Assembly (NCBI GenBank): GCA_030427205.1
Contig: JAUHXC010000012.1
Location: 124,001-188,000 of the forward strand
DNA: 64,000 bases
Source of the DNA: a bacterium
GTDB taxonomy: Bacteria > Myxococcota_A > Bradymonadia > UBA7976 > UBA1532
Direction: 5' to 3'
Made by a program: the position numbers and the translations under genes. The notes under the pieces were generated by a model. That model worked only from the letters and a program-made list of their open reading frames with translations. It did no database searches and was not told the DNA's origin. Every line of letters begins with the position of its first letter. Within the stretch, counting starts at the first letter, position 1. Positions 26,902 to 36,295 of the stretch are shown here, piece after piece.

Positions 26902-28593
26902 ATGCCCCCGCTGGCCCCGACCCGCAGCCGCCGGATCGTGCTGGCGCTCGTCGTGCTCTTCCTCGGCGGATCGGGGCTGGTCTACGAATACTGCATCTCG
27001 ACCCTGGCGACGCACCTGCTCGGCAACTCCGTCGAGCAGTTCAGCCTGATCATCGCGCTGATGCTCTTCGCCATGGGCATCGCCGGCCTCGCCCAGCGCT
27101 GGATGCGCAACCCCGAGCGCATCGCCGAGTGGTTCGTGCTGCTCGAGACCGCGCTCGGCCTCGTCGGCGGCGCCTCGGCGGTGCTGCTCTATCTGGCCTT
27201 CGCCTGGCTCGACCACTTCCGGTTGGTGCTCTACGGCCTCGCGCTGCTCATCGGCTTCGGCATCGGCCTCGAGATCCCGCTGCTCTTGCGCATCAACCGG
27301 GCCTGGCGGGCCGATCTGCGCGACAACGTCGGCGACGTCTTCTCGCTGGACTACATCGGCGCGCTGCTCGGCGCCCTCGTCTGGGCCTTCCTGCTGCTGC
27401 CGCTCTTCCCGCTCGACCGCATCAGCCTCTTCCTGGGGCTGGCCAACATGGTCGCCGCGGCCATCACGCTGGTCGCCTTCTGGCGCTACATCCAGCGCAA
27501 AGTCCTGGTCGTCGGCGCGCTCGGCGGATCGGCGGCGGCGCTCGCCGCGCTGACGATGGCCGCGCCGGGGCTGGTCGTCGACGCGCGGCAGCGGCTGTAC
27601 GCCGATCCCATCCGGCACCACGTGCAGAGCCCGTATCAAGACATCGTGGTCACCGGCACCGGCCAGCGCTTCGCGCTCTACCTCAACGGCCACCTGCAGT
27701 TCGACAGCGAAGACGAGTTCATCTACCACGAGCTCTTGGTGCACCCGGCGATGATGGCCGCCGCCGACCCGCCGCGGCGGGTGCTGGTGCTCGGCGGCGG
27801 CGACGGGCTCGCGGTGCGCGAGGTGCTGCGGTGGCCGTCGGTCGAAGAGGTGCTGCTCGTCGACCTCGACCCGGCGGTGACCGCGCTGGCCCGCACCTAT
27901 CCCCCGCTGGTCGAGCTCACCGGCGGCGCGCTGACCGACGCCCGGGTCATCACCCGCGCCGCCGCCGGCGTCAGCCCCGGCCCGACCATCCCCGTCACGA
28001 AGGCCGCCGAGCGCCCGCGGGACGCGCTGATCGGTTACACCGAGCGGGTGGCCGAGGTCGCGCTGCTGCACCTCGACGCCGACGCCTACATCCGCGACGT
28101 GCCCAGCGAGTGGGACGTGGTCATCGCCGACTTCCCCGACCCGTCCACGCCCGATCTGGCCAAGCTCTTCAGCCTCGAGCTCTACCAGGCCCTGCGCACC
28201 CGCCTGCGGCCCGGCGGCGTGCTCGCGGTGCAGGCGTCGAGCCCCTACTTCACCCGCAGCGCCTTCTGGGCGGTGCGCGATACCCTCGAAGCGGCCGGCT
28301 TCCGGGTCCGCTCGCTGCACGCCCACGTGCCGACCTTCGGCGAGTGGGGCTGGCACGTCGCCCGCGTCGATCGCCACCCCGAATGGACCCGCCCGCTGCC
28401 CTTCGCCGCGCGCTATCTCGCGCCGCCGGACGACGTCCTGCGCGCCGCGGGCGTCTTCCCGCCGCCCATCGACCGCCCCGACATGCCCCCGCGGATCTCC
28501 ACCCGCCTCGACCCGTGGGTCATGCGGCTCTACCAGCGCGGCGAGCCGCTGGTGGGCCCCGCGGTCTTCCCCGGCGTCGACGACGGCCGATAG
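26902..28593 (+). CDS. Membrane-fused spermidine-synthase-like aminopropyltransferase
   Basis: A 563-residue protein; a TTG at 26872 would add ten residues. The N-terminal 210 residues form about six helices. The C-terminal half is a spermidine-synthase fold: VLVLGGGDGLAVREVL binds the nucleotide cofactor, LLVDLDP follows, and DFPDPSTPDLAKLFS with RLRPGGVLAVQASSP form the active-site end. Between the GGALTDARV and LHLDADAYI segments there is an insert of about 35 residues not usual in SpeE. With DUF350 and DUF4178 beside it, I infer modification of a membrane lipid or protein with an aminopropyl group rather than free polyamine synthesis. Confidence 0.8.
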   Translation: MPPLAPTRSRRIVLALVVLFLGGSGLVYEYCISTLATHLLGNSVEQFSLIIALMLFAMGIAGLAQRWMRNPERIAEWFVLLETALGLVGGASAVLLYLAFAWLDHFRLVLYGLALLIGFGIGLEIPLLLRINRAWRADLRDNVGDVFSLDYIGALLGALVWAFLLLPLFPLDRISLFLGLANMVAAAITLVAFWRYIQRKVLVVGALGGSAAALAALTMAAPGLVVDARQRLYADPIRHHVQSPYQDIVVTGTGQRFALYLNGHLQFDSEDEFIYHELLVHPAMMAAADPPRRVLVLGGGDGLAVREVLRWPSVEEVLLVDLDPAVTALARTYPPLVELTGGALTDARVITRAAAGVSPGPTIPVTKAAERPRDALIGYTERVAEVALLHLDADAYIRDVPSEWDVVIADFPDPSTPDLAKLFSLELYQALRTRLRPGGVLAVQASSPYFTRSAFWAVRDTLEAAGFRVRSLHAHVPTFGEWGWHVARVDRHPEWTRPLPFAARYLAPPDDVLRAAGVFPPPIDRPDMPPRISTRLDPWVMRLYQRGEPLVGPAVFPGVDDGR

Positions 28594-28605
28594 GGCCTCG
28601 ACCCC

Positions 28606-29787
<1,182 letters not shown>

Positions 29788-29860
29788 CGCGCCCCCTCCC
29801 GTCGACCGTTCGGCACAGCTCTCCGCACTGCACCCATGTCTCCGCCCGGCGCCGCCGATC

Positions 29861-31660
29861 TCATGGCGCCCGCCACTCGACCCAGGTCTCGCCGCCGCGC
29901 CGATCGGAGACCAGCAGCCACAGCGCCTGCTCGGGCAAGCCCGCCGCGAAGCCGACCACCGGCCCCGCGCGCCAGCGATCCGCCGCCAGCACACCGTCCA
30001 GCGGCCCCAGCTTCCAGAAGTACAGCAGCTCATCCGCCGGCACCGCCGGATCACCCGGCCGCGCCCGCGCGGTCAGAACCAGCCCGTCGACGTCGATCCC
30101 CTCGATCACCGGCGGCGCCGCGCTCGGCGCCCCGCGGCGCACCTCGATCAGCGTGCCCTCGGCGTCGCTCTCCAACGCGCTGATGAAGAGCCCGTTCACC
30201 CGGTCGGCGAACGTACGCCCCGGCAGCAATACGCTGTCATCGCTGCGCACCGTCGGCGACTCCGGCGTCGGATCGACGATCCAGCTCTTGTTGGCCCCGT
30301 CGACGGCGTTGGCCCGCTTGATGAGCGCCCCTTGATGAAACAGCGCGTCCAGCCGGGTATCGGCGCCGATGGCCCGCCGCGCCTCGACGTAATACGCCCG
30401 CCCCTGCTCCACGGGGATCATCAACCCCTTGGGCTCGGCCACGTTGCGCTCGATCGGCGGCACGCGCAGCGCGGTCAGCGGCGCGCCAGCGGGCACCGTC
30501 ACCAGCAGATCCCGGGGCAGCATGCGGGTGAAGAGCTTCTGCGGCAGCGAGAAGTGACCCCGATCCGATGACTCACCCATCACATCCGTCAGATCGCCAT
30601 ACTCGGCGCTCGTGCCATCCACCGCGTGGGTCGCCTCGCTGTGCCCCAGCGAAGGCTCGTCCACCGGATCGCGGCTCAGGCCATGCCCCAGCTCGTGAAA
30701 CAGCGTGCCCAGCCGCGACCAGCTGCCGAAGCGCTTGGCGACGATGTAATCGCCGGTGATGTCCGCCGTCTCGGCGCAGCCCTCACCCACCGGCAGCGCC
30801 TCGGTCCGCTTCTGCGAGCCGCTCGTCGCCGTGCCGTCGGTGATGACCGTCACGATGAAGTCGAACGCCCGCCAGTCCGCCGCCCGCATACCCCCGCGCT
30901 GGCGGCAGATCTCGCGGAAGATGCCCGCCTGCGCGAAGCCGGGCCGCAGCTGCTGCAGGCGGAACCAGCGCGCCGGCCCCGCCTCGCTCTCGGGTACGTA
31001 GTGCACGTCGGCCGCGTCGATCCACAGGCTGTCGTACGACACCTCGCGGAACCACGCCCGGATCTCGCGGGCCATGCGCTCGGCGGCCTCGGCCGGCGTG
31101 CCCTCCAGCGGATCGGGCGGAAAGTTCAGCCCGGCCAGCGGCCCGCGATCGACGACCCCGTCGCCGTCCGTATCGTCGGGCAAGGGCTCGGCCTCGATGT
31201 CGTTGTTGACCAGGACCACCAGCGCCCGCCGACGCCAGCAATAGCCCTCGGTGAGCCCGCCGGCGCCGTCGTCGAAGAGATAGCAGCCCGTCTCGGCGTC
31301 GGGCTGCGCGGCGAAGATGTCGAAGCAGTGCGCCGGGTCGAGGCCCGTATCGACCGGCTCGCCGACGACGCATGGGATCCGAATGCGCGGGGCCGCCGGC
31401 ATGGCATCCGGCATGGCGTCCGGCATGGCATCAAGCATGACATCCGGCATGGCATCGGAGACATCTGCCGTGGCATCCAGGCCGACCAGAGTGGCATCGG
31501 GCATGCCACCCATGGCATCGAGCATGGCATCCGGCATGGCATCTGCCCCCACGTCGGCCACCGCGGCGTCCGTGGCCGACCCGTCTGCCGCGCTCACCGC
31601 CTCTTCGGCCTCACATCCGAGCCACAACAGCGCACCCAGCGCCCACGCACGGTGAATCAT
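29861..31660 (-). CDS. HExGH metallopeptidase lipoprotein (gametolysin/M6-like)
   Basis: A 599-residue protein from the ATG behind GGGAGG. The signal ends LLWLGC. A Met/Asp/Ala linker of repeated DAMPDAM units spans about residues 40-88. The catalytic motif HELGH is at 322-326 in TLFHELGHGLS, with a following Asp/His-rich region and a Met-turn-like DVMGESS. VTVITDGTA and FDFIVTVI precede it. This is the zincin layout of secreted M6/M11 peptidases. After residue 480 a PKD-like C-terminus is likely. It should act outside the cell on proteins; the substrate is unknown. Confidence 0.78.
   Translation of the reverse strand: MIHRAWALGALLWLGCEAEEAVSAADGSATDAAVADVGADAMPDAMLDAMGGMPDATLVGLDATADVSDAMPDVMLDAMPDAMPDAMPAAPRIRIPCVVGEPVDTGLDPAHCFDIFAAQPDAETGCYLFDDGAGGLTEGYCWRRRALVVLVNNDIEAEPLPDDTDGDGVVDRGPLAGLNFPPDPLEGTPAEAAERMAREIRAWFREVSYDSLWIDAADVHYVPESEAGPARWFRLQQLRPGFAQAGIFREICRQRGGMRAADWRAFDFIVTVITDGTATSGSQKRTEALPVGEGCAETADITGDYIVAKRFGSWSRLGTLFHELGHGLSRDPVDEPSLGHSEATHAVDGTSAEYGDLTDVMGESSDRGHFSLPQKLFTRMLPRDLLVTVPAGAPLTALRVPPIERNVAEPKGLMIPVEQGRAYYVEARRAIGADTRLDALFHQGALIKRANAVDGANKSWIVDPTPESPTVRSDDSVLLPGRTFADRVNGLFISALESDAEGTLIEVRRGAPSAAPPVIEGIDVDGLVLTARARPGDPAVPADELLYFWKLGPLDGVLAADRWRAGPVVGFAAGLPEQALWLLVSDRRGGETWVEWRAP
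31396..31545. repeat. Tandem GGCATGGCATCC-type 12-15-bp repeats
   Basis: Repeated GGCATGGCATCC words with small variants encode the Met-Pro-Asp-Ala linker of the metallopeptidase. The repeat is periodic in threes, so expansion keeps the frame. Similar GGCAT words occur in the non-coding 498-631 stretch. Confidence 0.7.
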
Positions 31661-31712
31661 GCGACCTCCCGACGGCGATCCACCCCCAGACTACGCGACC
31701 GCGGCCACGGGA

Positions 31713-33473
31713 TCACCGGGCTTCACCGCGCCGCATACCCGCGGCGGCCCAGGCCGCGGCCAGCGCCGCCGCGGGATGCTCGACCGCCGCCCAGCGAGCG
31801 GCGACGTAGCCATCCGGGCGGATCAAGACCGCGCCGCCCTCGTCGGGGATCAGCGCGCGCCGCCCGCTGTCGCAGACCTCGGCGCCCGAGATGTCGACGA
31901 CGGCGAGCGGCAACAGGCCCGCGGTCTCCTGCGCCGCCTGCCAGCGCCCCGCGCCGTCGACGACCAGGGTGAAGCGATCCGGCGCGATGAGCCGCCGGCT
32001 CGAGCGGCGCTGCGCTTCATCGAGCCAGACGTGGGGCCAGCGGCTGCCGGGCCGGGTCGACGACAGCGCGCCCGCCTCGACCGGCGCGCCATCGGCCAGC
32101 ACCGCCGCGGCGTCGGGCAGCGGCCCCAGGTCGATCGCGAGCCGATCGAAGTGCGACCGCTGAGCCTGCACCTGCTCGACGAAGCGCGCCCTGAGCGACG
32201 GCCGCTTCATGCGCCGGGCGGCCATCCGGCTGGCGATGAAGGCCAACCCCCGCACGAGACCGGCCCGCAGCCGAGCCGGCAGCCATCGCCCCCACCCCGT
32301 CGTCTGCCAGTGACCGATGCGGGTCAGCATCCGCGGGTCGAGCCCGACGATCGGCAGCAACGCCATGACATCGTCGAAGTTGGCCCGGCTCTCGGCGCAG
32401 TTGCGCTCGACGATGGGCCGCCGCTCGGCCTCGTAGGTCTCCAGCAGCCCGGCGTCGCCGCCGCGCAGCACCGCGGCCAGCTTCCAGCACAGGTTGTAGG
32501 CGTCGCCGATGCCGCTGTTCATGCCCAGGCCGCCCGTCGGCGGGAAGCGGTGGGCCGCGTCGCCCACCAGGAAGGTGCGCCCCACCGCAAACCGCGCGGC
32601 GACCTGGGCCGTCATGCGCCACGTCTCGATGGAGACCAGCTTCAGGTCGACCGGCCGGCCCATGGCCAGCCGCAGCAGGCGCTCGAAGCGCGCGGGCGGA
32701 TAATCGGCGACGGTCTCACCCGGCGCGAGCGGCGTATGCATGACCCAGCGCGCCGCGCAGTCGTGGGCCACCAGCGTGCCCGGCGCGCGCGGATCGCAGC
32801 ACCAGTAGAGCTTGGCCCGCACCGGCAGAATGGGCGTCGCGTCGCCCTCGAAGTAGGCGTTGACCATGTCCTGCAGCGCGTCGGGGCCCACCATCGCCAC
32901 GCCCAGCGCCTTGCGCACCCGGCTGCCCGCGCCGTCCGCGCCGAGCAGATAGCGGCTGACGACCGTGAAGGACGCGCCGTCGGCCCGCTCGATGGTCGAG
33001 GTCACCCGGGCGCCGTTGTCATGCAACCCGCGCCAGGTGCAGCCCGTATGCACCGCGACGCCGGCGGCCCGGCGCACCGCGGCCCACAGGATGCCCTCGA
33101 GGGCGGTCTGCGAGATGTTGAAGTAGCCCGGCGGGTGCTCGAGGTGCGCCCGATACGGCGCGGCGATCTCGGGCGTGGCCAGATCGATGCGGGCCAGCTC
33201 GCGCTGCACCCCCAGCCCGAACGAGATACGGGCGGCCTCGTCGGCCGGCGCGGCCTCAGCGGCGATGGCGGCCCGGTCGATGCCCAGCGCGGTCAGGATC
33301 TCCACCGAGCGGCAGCCGAGCTCGTGCGCCTTGGGGTGCGGATCGGGCCCGTCGCGGCGCTCGACGAGCACGCAGGGCACGCCGAGCCGCGACAGGGCCA
33401 GCGCCGCGGTCAGCCCGGTCGGGCCGCCGCCGACGATGAGCACGGCGGTCTCGATGGCGTCGGGCGCGGTCAT
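31713..33473 (-). CDS. FAD-dependent aromatic-ring-type monooxygenase
   Basis: A 586-residue enzyme of the p-hydroxybenzoate hydroxylase superfamily. FAD-binding GxGxxG is GGGPTG (15-20), the DG motif is in LLGADGAGSRVRK, and the GD motif is FLVGDAAHRFPPTGGLGMN. The C-terminal thioredoxin-like domain makes it resemble phenol 2-monooxygenase and polyketide hydroxylases (MhpA type). It uses NAD(P)H and O2 to hydroxylate an aromatic or polyketide substrate. Its ATG overlaps the TGA of the upstream small membrane protein (33470-33473), so the two are coupled. No other catabolic genes are close, so the substrate is not inferred. Confidence 0.85.
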   Translation of the reverse strand: MTAPDAIETAVLIVGGGPTGLTAALALSRLGVPCVLVERRDGPDPHPKAHELGCRSVEILTALGIDRAAIAAEAAPADEAARISFGLGVQRELARIDLATPEIAAPYRAHLEHPPGYFNISQTALEGILWAAVRRAAGVAVHTGCTWRGLHDNGARVTSTIERADGASFTVVSRYLLGADGAGSRVRKALGVAMVGPDALQDMVNAYFEGDATPILPVRAKLYWCCDPRAPGTLVAHDCAARWVMHTPLAPGETVADYPPARFERLLRLAMGRPVDLKLVSIETWRMTAQVAARFAVGRTFLVGDAAHRFPPTGGLGMNSGIGDAYNLCWKLAAVLRGGDAGLLETYEAERRPIVERNCAESRANFDDVMALLPIVGLDPRMLTRIGHWQTTGWGRWLPARLRAGLVRGLAFIASRMAARRMKRPSLRARFVEQVQAQRSHFDRLAIDLGPLPDAAAVLADGAPVEAGALSSTRPGSRWPHVWLDEAQRRSSRRLIAPDRFTLVVDGAGRWQAAQETAGLLPLAVVDISGAEVCDSGRRALIPDEGGAVLIRPDGYVAARWAAVEHPAAALAAAWAAAGMRRGEAR

Positions 33474-33907
33474 GCCGCCGCTGCGGGCGCCCGGCGGCGC
33501 AGCATCACCACCCCCGCCAGCCACAGCGCCGAGAGAATGCAGAAGCCGAGCAGGTTCTCCTCGACGCCCAGGATCTCGACGTGATGCCCGGGCTCGATCA
33601 GCGAGCCGCCGTAGAGGCCCTGAGTCGCCAGGGCAATCCAGAAGCCGCCGAGCGCGCACGCCTGCCAGGCCGCCGAGATCCGCAGGCCGGCCACACCCGA
33701 GCGGCGGCCCCAGATGAGATGGAGATTGACCAGGCCCGACAGCACGAGGAAGCCGATGAACCAGACCATGTGCAGCCGGGCGTGCGGCACCCAGGCGACG
33801 TTGAGGGCGTGGCTGTCCCCCAGATCGCGCACGGCGGGGCCGAAGAACTCGAGGGCGCTGAGCGTGAGCAAGATGCGGGCGGGCCGCAGGCCGTCGGGGG
33901 CAGACAT
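33470..33907 (-). CDS. Small four-helix membrane protein
   Basis: A 145-residue integral membrane protein with about four hydrophobic helices (for example LHMVWFIGFLVLSGLVNLHLIW and ACALGGFWIALATQGLYG). His residues in HARLHMVW and EPGHHVEI could bind metal or haem. It is coupled through ATGA to the FAD monooxygenase and so may support it, for example in substrate entry. I do not recognise the family. Confidence 0.6.
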   Translation of the reverse strand: MSAPDGLRPARILLTLSALEFFGPAVRDLGDSHALNVAWVPHARLHMVWFIGFLVLSGLVNLHLIWGRRSGVAGLRISAAWQACALGGFWIALATQGLYGGSLIEPGHHVEILGVEENLLGFCILSALWLAGVVMLRRRAPAAAA

Positions 33908-34052
33908 GGAGGACTCCCATTCATCCGGGTCGGGGCCTCAGTGTGCACGATGACGGCCCGAACGGGGGCTGGCCGATTCCGCGCCACCGGCTGGTCGGCG
34001 CGCCCGGTGCGGGCCGTGCAGCGCTGGCCCGCGGATTGCTGAACGGCGGGCC

Positions 34053-35219
34053 ATGCGCTGCCGAACGACCTGCCCATCCGCCGCGATCGCCCGTGCCACC
34101 GCGTCGAGCCACCCCCTGCCCCGCCGCCCCGTGTGGGCATGGTTCACGCTGCTGTGCCTCTGCGCATCACCCGCGGCCGCCGACTGCGAGCACCTGCTCG
34201 AGGATCACATCCGCCGGGCGACGATCGACACCGTCCAGCGGGTGCTGCACACCCTCGACGACGACGGGCGGCGCTATCGCCTGGCCTACGGGGCCGACGT
34301 CATGCGCCACCGGGTCACCGCCATCGGCGGCACGGCGGCCAGCCCGCGCAAGCTCTGCGTCTCGGGCGCCGGGCCGCGGGACGCGTCGGAGGATGTCTTC
34401 GGCGCCGCGGGCCAGGCCGGGTTCGGCGGTTGGCGCCTGCGCGCGCTGGCCCTGGCACCCTCGCTGAAAGCCGACAGCTGGGCGCCGGAGACCGAACGGC
34501 CGGTGCACGGCCAGTACGCCTTCGGCGCGTTCATCGGCCACACCGACTGGCTCGAGCTGGGCCTCGTCCGGTTCGGCCCCGGCGAAGCGTCGGCGCTCTC
34601 GGGCCCGGGCTGGATGCTCTCGGCGGCCAGCCACGGCGTGCGGCTCGCCTTCGTGCTCGACGAGCAGCGATTCGAAGACGTCGACATCGGCGTCCGCCCG
34701 ATCCCCCTCGGCCCGCTGGCGATCGGCGGCGGCGCGCGCTGGCTGCGCATCGACGACGTCTACACCGCCTACGCCGCCGTCACGGACATCATCCTCACGG
34801 GCACCTGGGAGGGCGGCGTCTTCGTCGATACCCGGGCCGAGTTGGAGCTCGATACGGGCCGCCTGCGCTCGGCGGAGGCCACGCTGCGTTTGACCTTCGA
34901 CACCGCGCCCGCGGCGCACTTGCCCGCCGAGCAGCAGATGTCCGGCCGGCCGGTGGATGTCATCCGGCTGCACACCGACCTGCGGGTGGTGGGTTCGGTC
35001 TTCAACGGCAGCCATCGCGCCCACGGCCCGCTGCCGGGCTTCGGCATGGCCTGGGAGGTCGGCTTCTACGGCCGCAACGCCGGCTTCGCGGTGAACGCCG
35101 TGGGCTGGGCCAACGACCCCTCGGTGCTCGACTACGCCAGCGACGTCGACTTCGCCGCGCGGTTCGAAGTCATGGCCCGCCTGGTCGTCGGCGGCGGCGC
35201 GCGCGGCGCCGATCGATGA
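34053..35219 (+). CDS. Secreted beta-rich protein of unknown function
   Basis: Up to 388 residues. The hydrophobic VWAWFTLLCLCASPAAAD gives a signal peptide cut after AAA. The true start may be the GTG at 34131 rather than the first ATG, because residues 1-26 are basic and poorly coding-like. The mature part is largely beta strands with few Cys and resembles a periplasmic or outer-membrane barrel-like protein in its alternating hydrophobic pattern. No family is recognised. It is divergent to the monooxygenase pair. Confidence 0.6.
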   Translation: MRCRTTCPSAAIARATASSHPLPRRPVWAWFTLLCLCASPAAADCEHLLEDHIRRATIDTVQRVLHTLDDDGRRYRLAYGADVMRHRVTAIGGTAASPRKLCVSGAGPRDASEDVFGAAGQAGFGGWRLRALALAPSLKADSWAPETERPVHGQYAFGAFIGHTDWLELGLVRFGPGEASALSGPGWMLSAASHGVRLAFVLDEQRFEDVDIGVRPIPLGPLAIGGGARWLRIDDVYTAYAAVTDIILTGTWEGGVFVDTRAELELDTGRLRSAEATLRLTFDTAPAAHLPAEQQMSGRPVDVIRLHTDLRVVGSVFNGSHRAHGPLPGFGMAWEVGFYGRNAGFAVNAVGWANDPSVLDYASDVDFAARFEVMARLVVGGGARGADR

Positions 35220-35389
35220 TCGCCGCCGGGCCCGCCACCGCGCGTCAGCCGCGCATCAGCCGCCCAGCGCTGCCTTCAACCGGGTCGTGCCGCCCACCAT
35301 CGCCTGCTCGTCATCGACCCGACGCACGCAGTGGAGGCACGAAGAATGGTCCCGGTCTACCGACGGTCGATGCCCTGGTGGGGAGCCCG

Positions 35390-35740
35390 TCATTGAGGCC
35401 CTGTGGAAGCCTCGCCCTTCCTGAAACGGTGCACCTTGGTGGCCAGCTCCTTGAGTTGTGCCTTCTCTACCGTGAACCAACGACCCCACTCGTTTTCTGT
35501 GAAGCGGATTCCATAGGCGACTTCTCGCAGTGCACCCGATACTGCAAACCCTTCTTCTCGAAGGTCATGGTACCCCGGCCACGCCCTGGCGATCTGTTCG
35601 AGGATGTCCCTTGAGATGCCCATGCGCACTTGGAGTTCGTCGCGTCTGCTCAACCACGGCCCTTCGAGGATTGCTCGAAAGCATGCATCAATCACCGCGA
35701 TCTCTTGATCGGTGAGACCTGTAGCGATTCCGACCTGCAC
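35390..35740 (-). CDS. Hypothetical soluble protein in a lower-GC patch
   Basis: A 116-residue, mostly helical protein from a GTG start preceded by AGAGG. The sequence (TGLTDQEIAVIDACFRAI, MGISRDILEQIARAWPGY) has no motif I can name. Codon use is less GC-rich at third positions than in neighbouring genes, and the whole 35.25-35.99 kb stretch is AT-richer, which suggests recent transfer. It lies near the broken McrB partner, at one edge of the island. Confidence 0.5.
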   Translation of the reverse strand: MQVGIATGLTDQEIAVIDACFRAILEGPWLSRRDELQVRMGISRDILEQIARAWPGYHDLREEGFAVSGALREVAYGIRFTENEWGRWFTVEKAQLKELATKVHRFRKGEASTGPQ

Positions 35741-35863
35741 CCTATACCTCTCTACTCCAAAGTATGTAAGTCATGCCCTCTCCCCATCTGGACGGAACGC
35801 GGAGCCGTCCTGGGGCCGCTGGGATCCACGATCTCAACGATGTCGTCTCCACTCCAACAGGCG

Positions 35864-36295
35864 CTACGCCCGCGGGCTGGAAGCTATGATCCGCACTGTC
35901 GAACAGTCGATGCATCCCGACTCGACATAGCCCCCGATTCGACCACTTGCCCCGCCGTGGACCTCAGTCATATCGACGGAGACGACGGAGGTCCGGCGAT
36001 GAGCGACCCCTCTGGACAAGCCCCGATGTTCGACGTGCGGCAGCGGCTGCCGCTCGATCCGCCCGAGCGCGGAGAGCAGCCGCGGCCACCACGGCGCGGT
36101 GACCGTCGCCGTCCACCAGCGCGCCCCGTCGCGATCCTTCGCCTTGAACTCGACCGCCTGCGGCAGCCCGTCGACCTGACCTGCAGGCCGCGTCGGATGA
36201 CAGACCACCAGCTTGATGGCTGCACCGCAGTGATCGTCGTCGACCTCGACCCACGGGTTCGCGCCGAGGTCGACGACCCGCAAGACGCGGGTCAC
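35864..36295 (-). pseudogene. Probably truncated partner of the McrB-like ATPase
   Basis: A GTG start overlaps the ATPase stop (GTGA, 36292-36295), as expected for a cotranslated second subunit such as McrC/DUF2357. The frame is 143 codons. The first about 85 residues look like a real protein (EFKAKDRDGARWWTATVTAP) with strong GC3. From about 36030 downwards codon use changes (AGA, ATA, TTG appear) and the sequence becomes featureless up to the TAG. I read this as a gene cut by recombination and fused to unrelated DNA. No nuclease motif remains. It could instead be a short, unknown subunit. Confidence 0.5.

Noticed and set aside
25864..28377. An 837-codon minus-strand frame over the DUF350/SpeE genes
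   Set aside because: High-GC shadow with His/Glu/Gln-rich composition. The plus genes have family motifs and tight overlaps.
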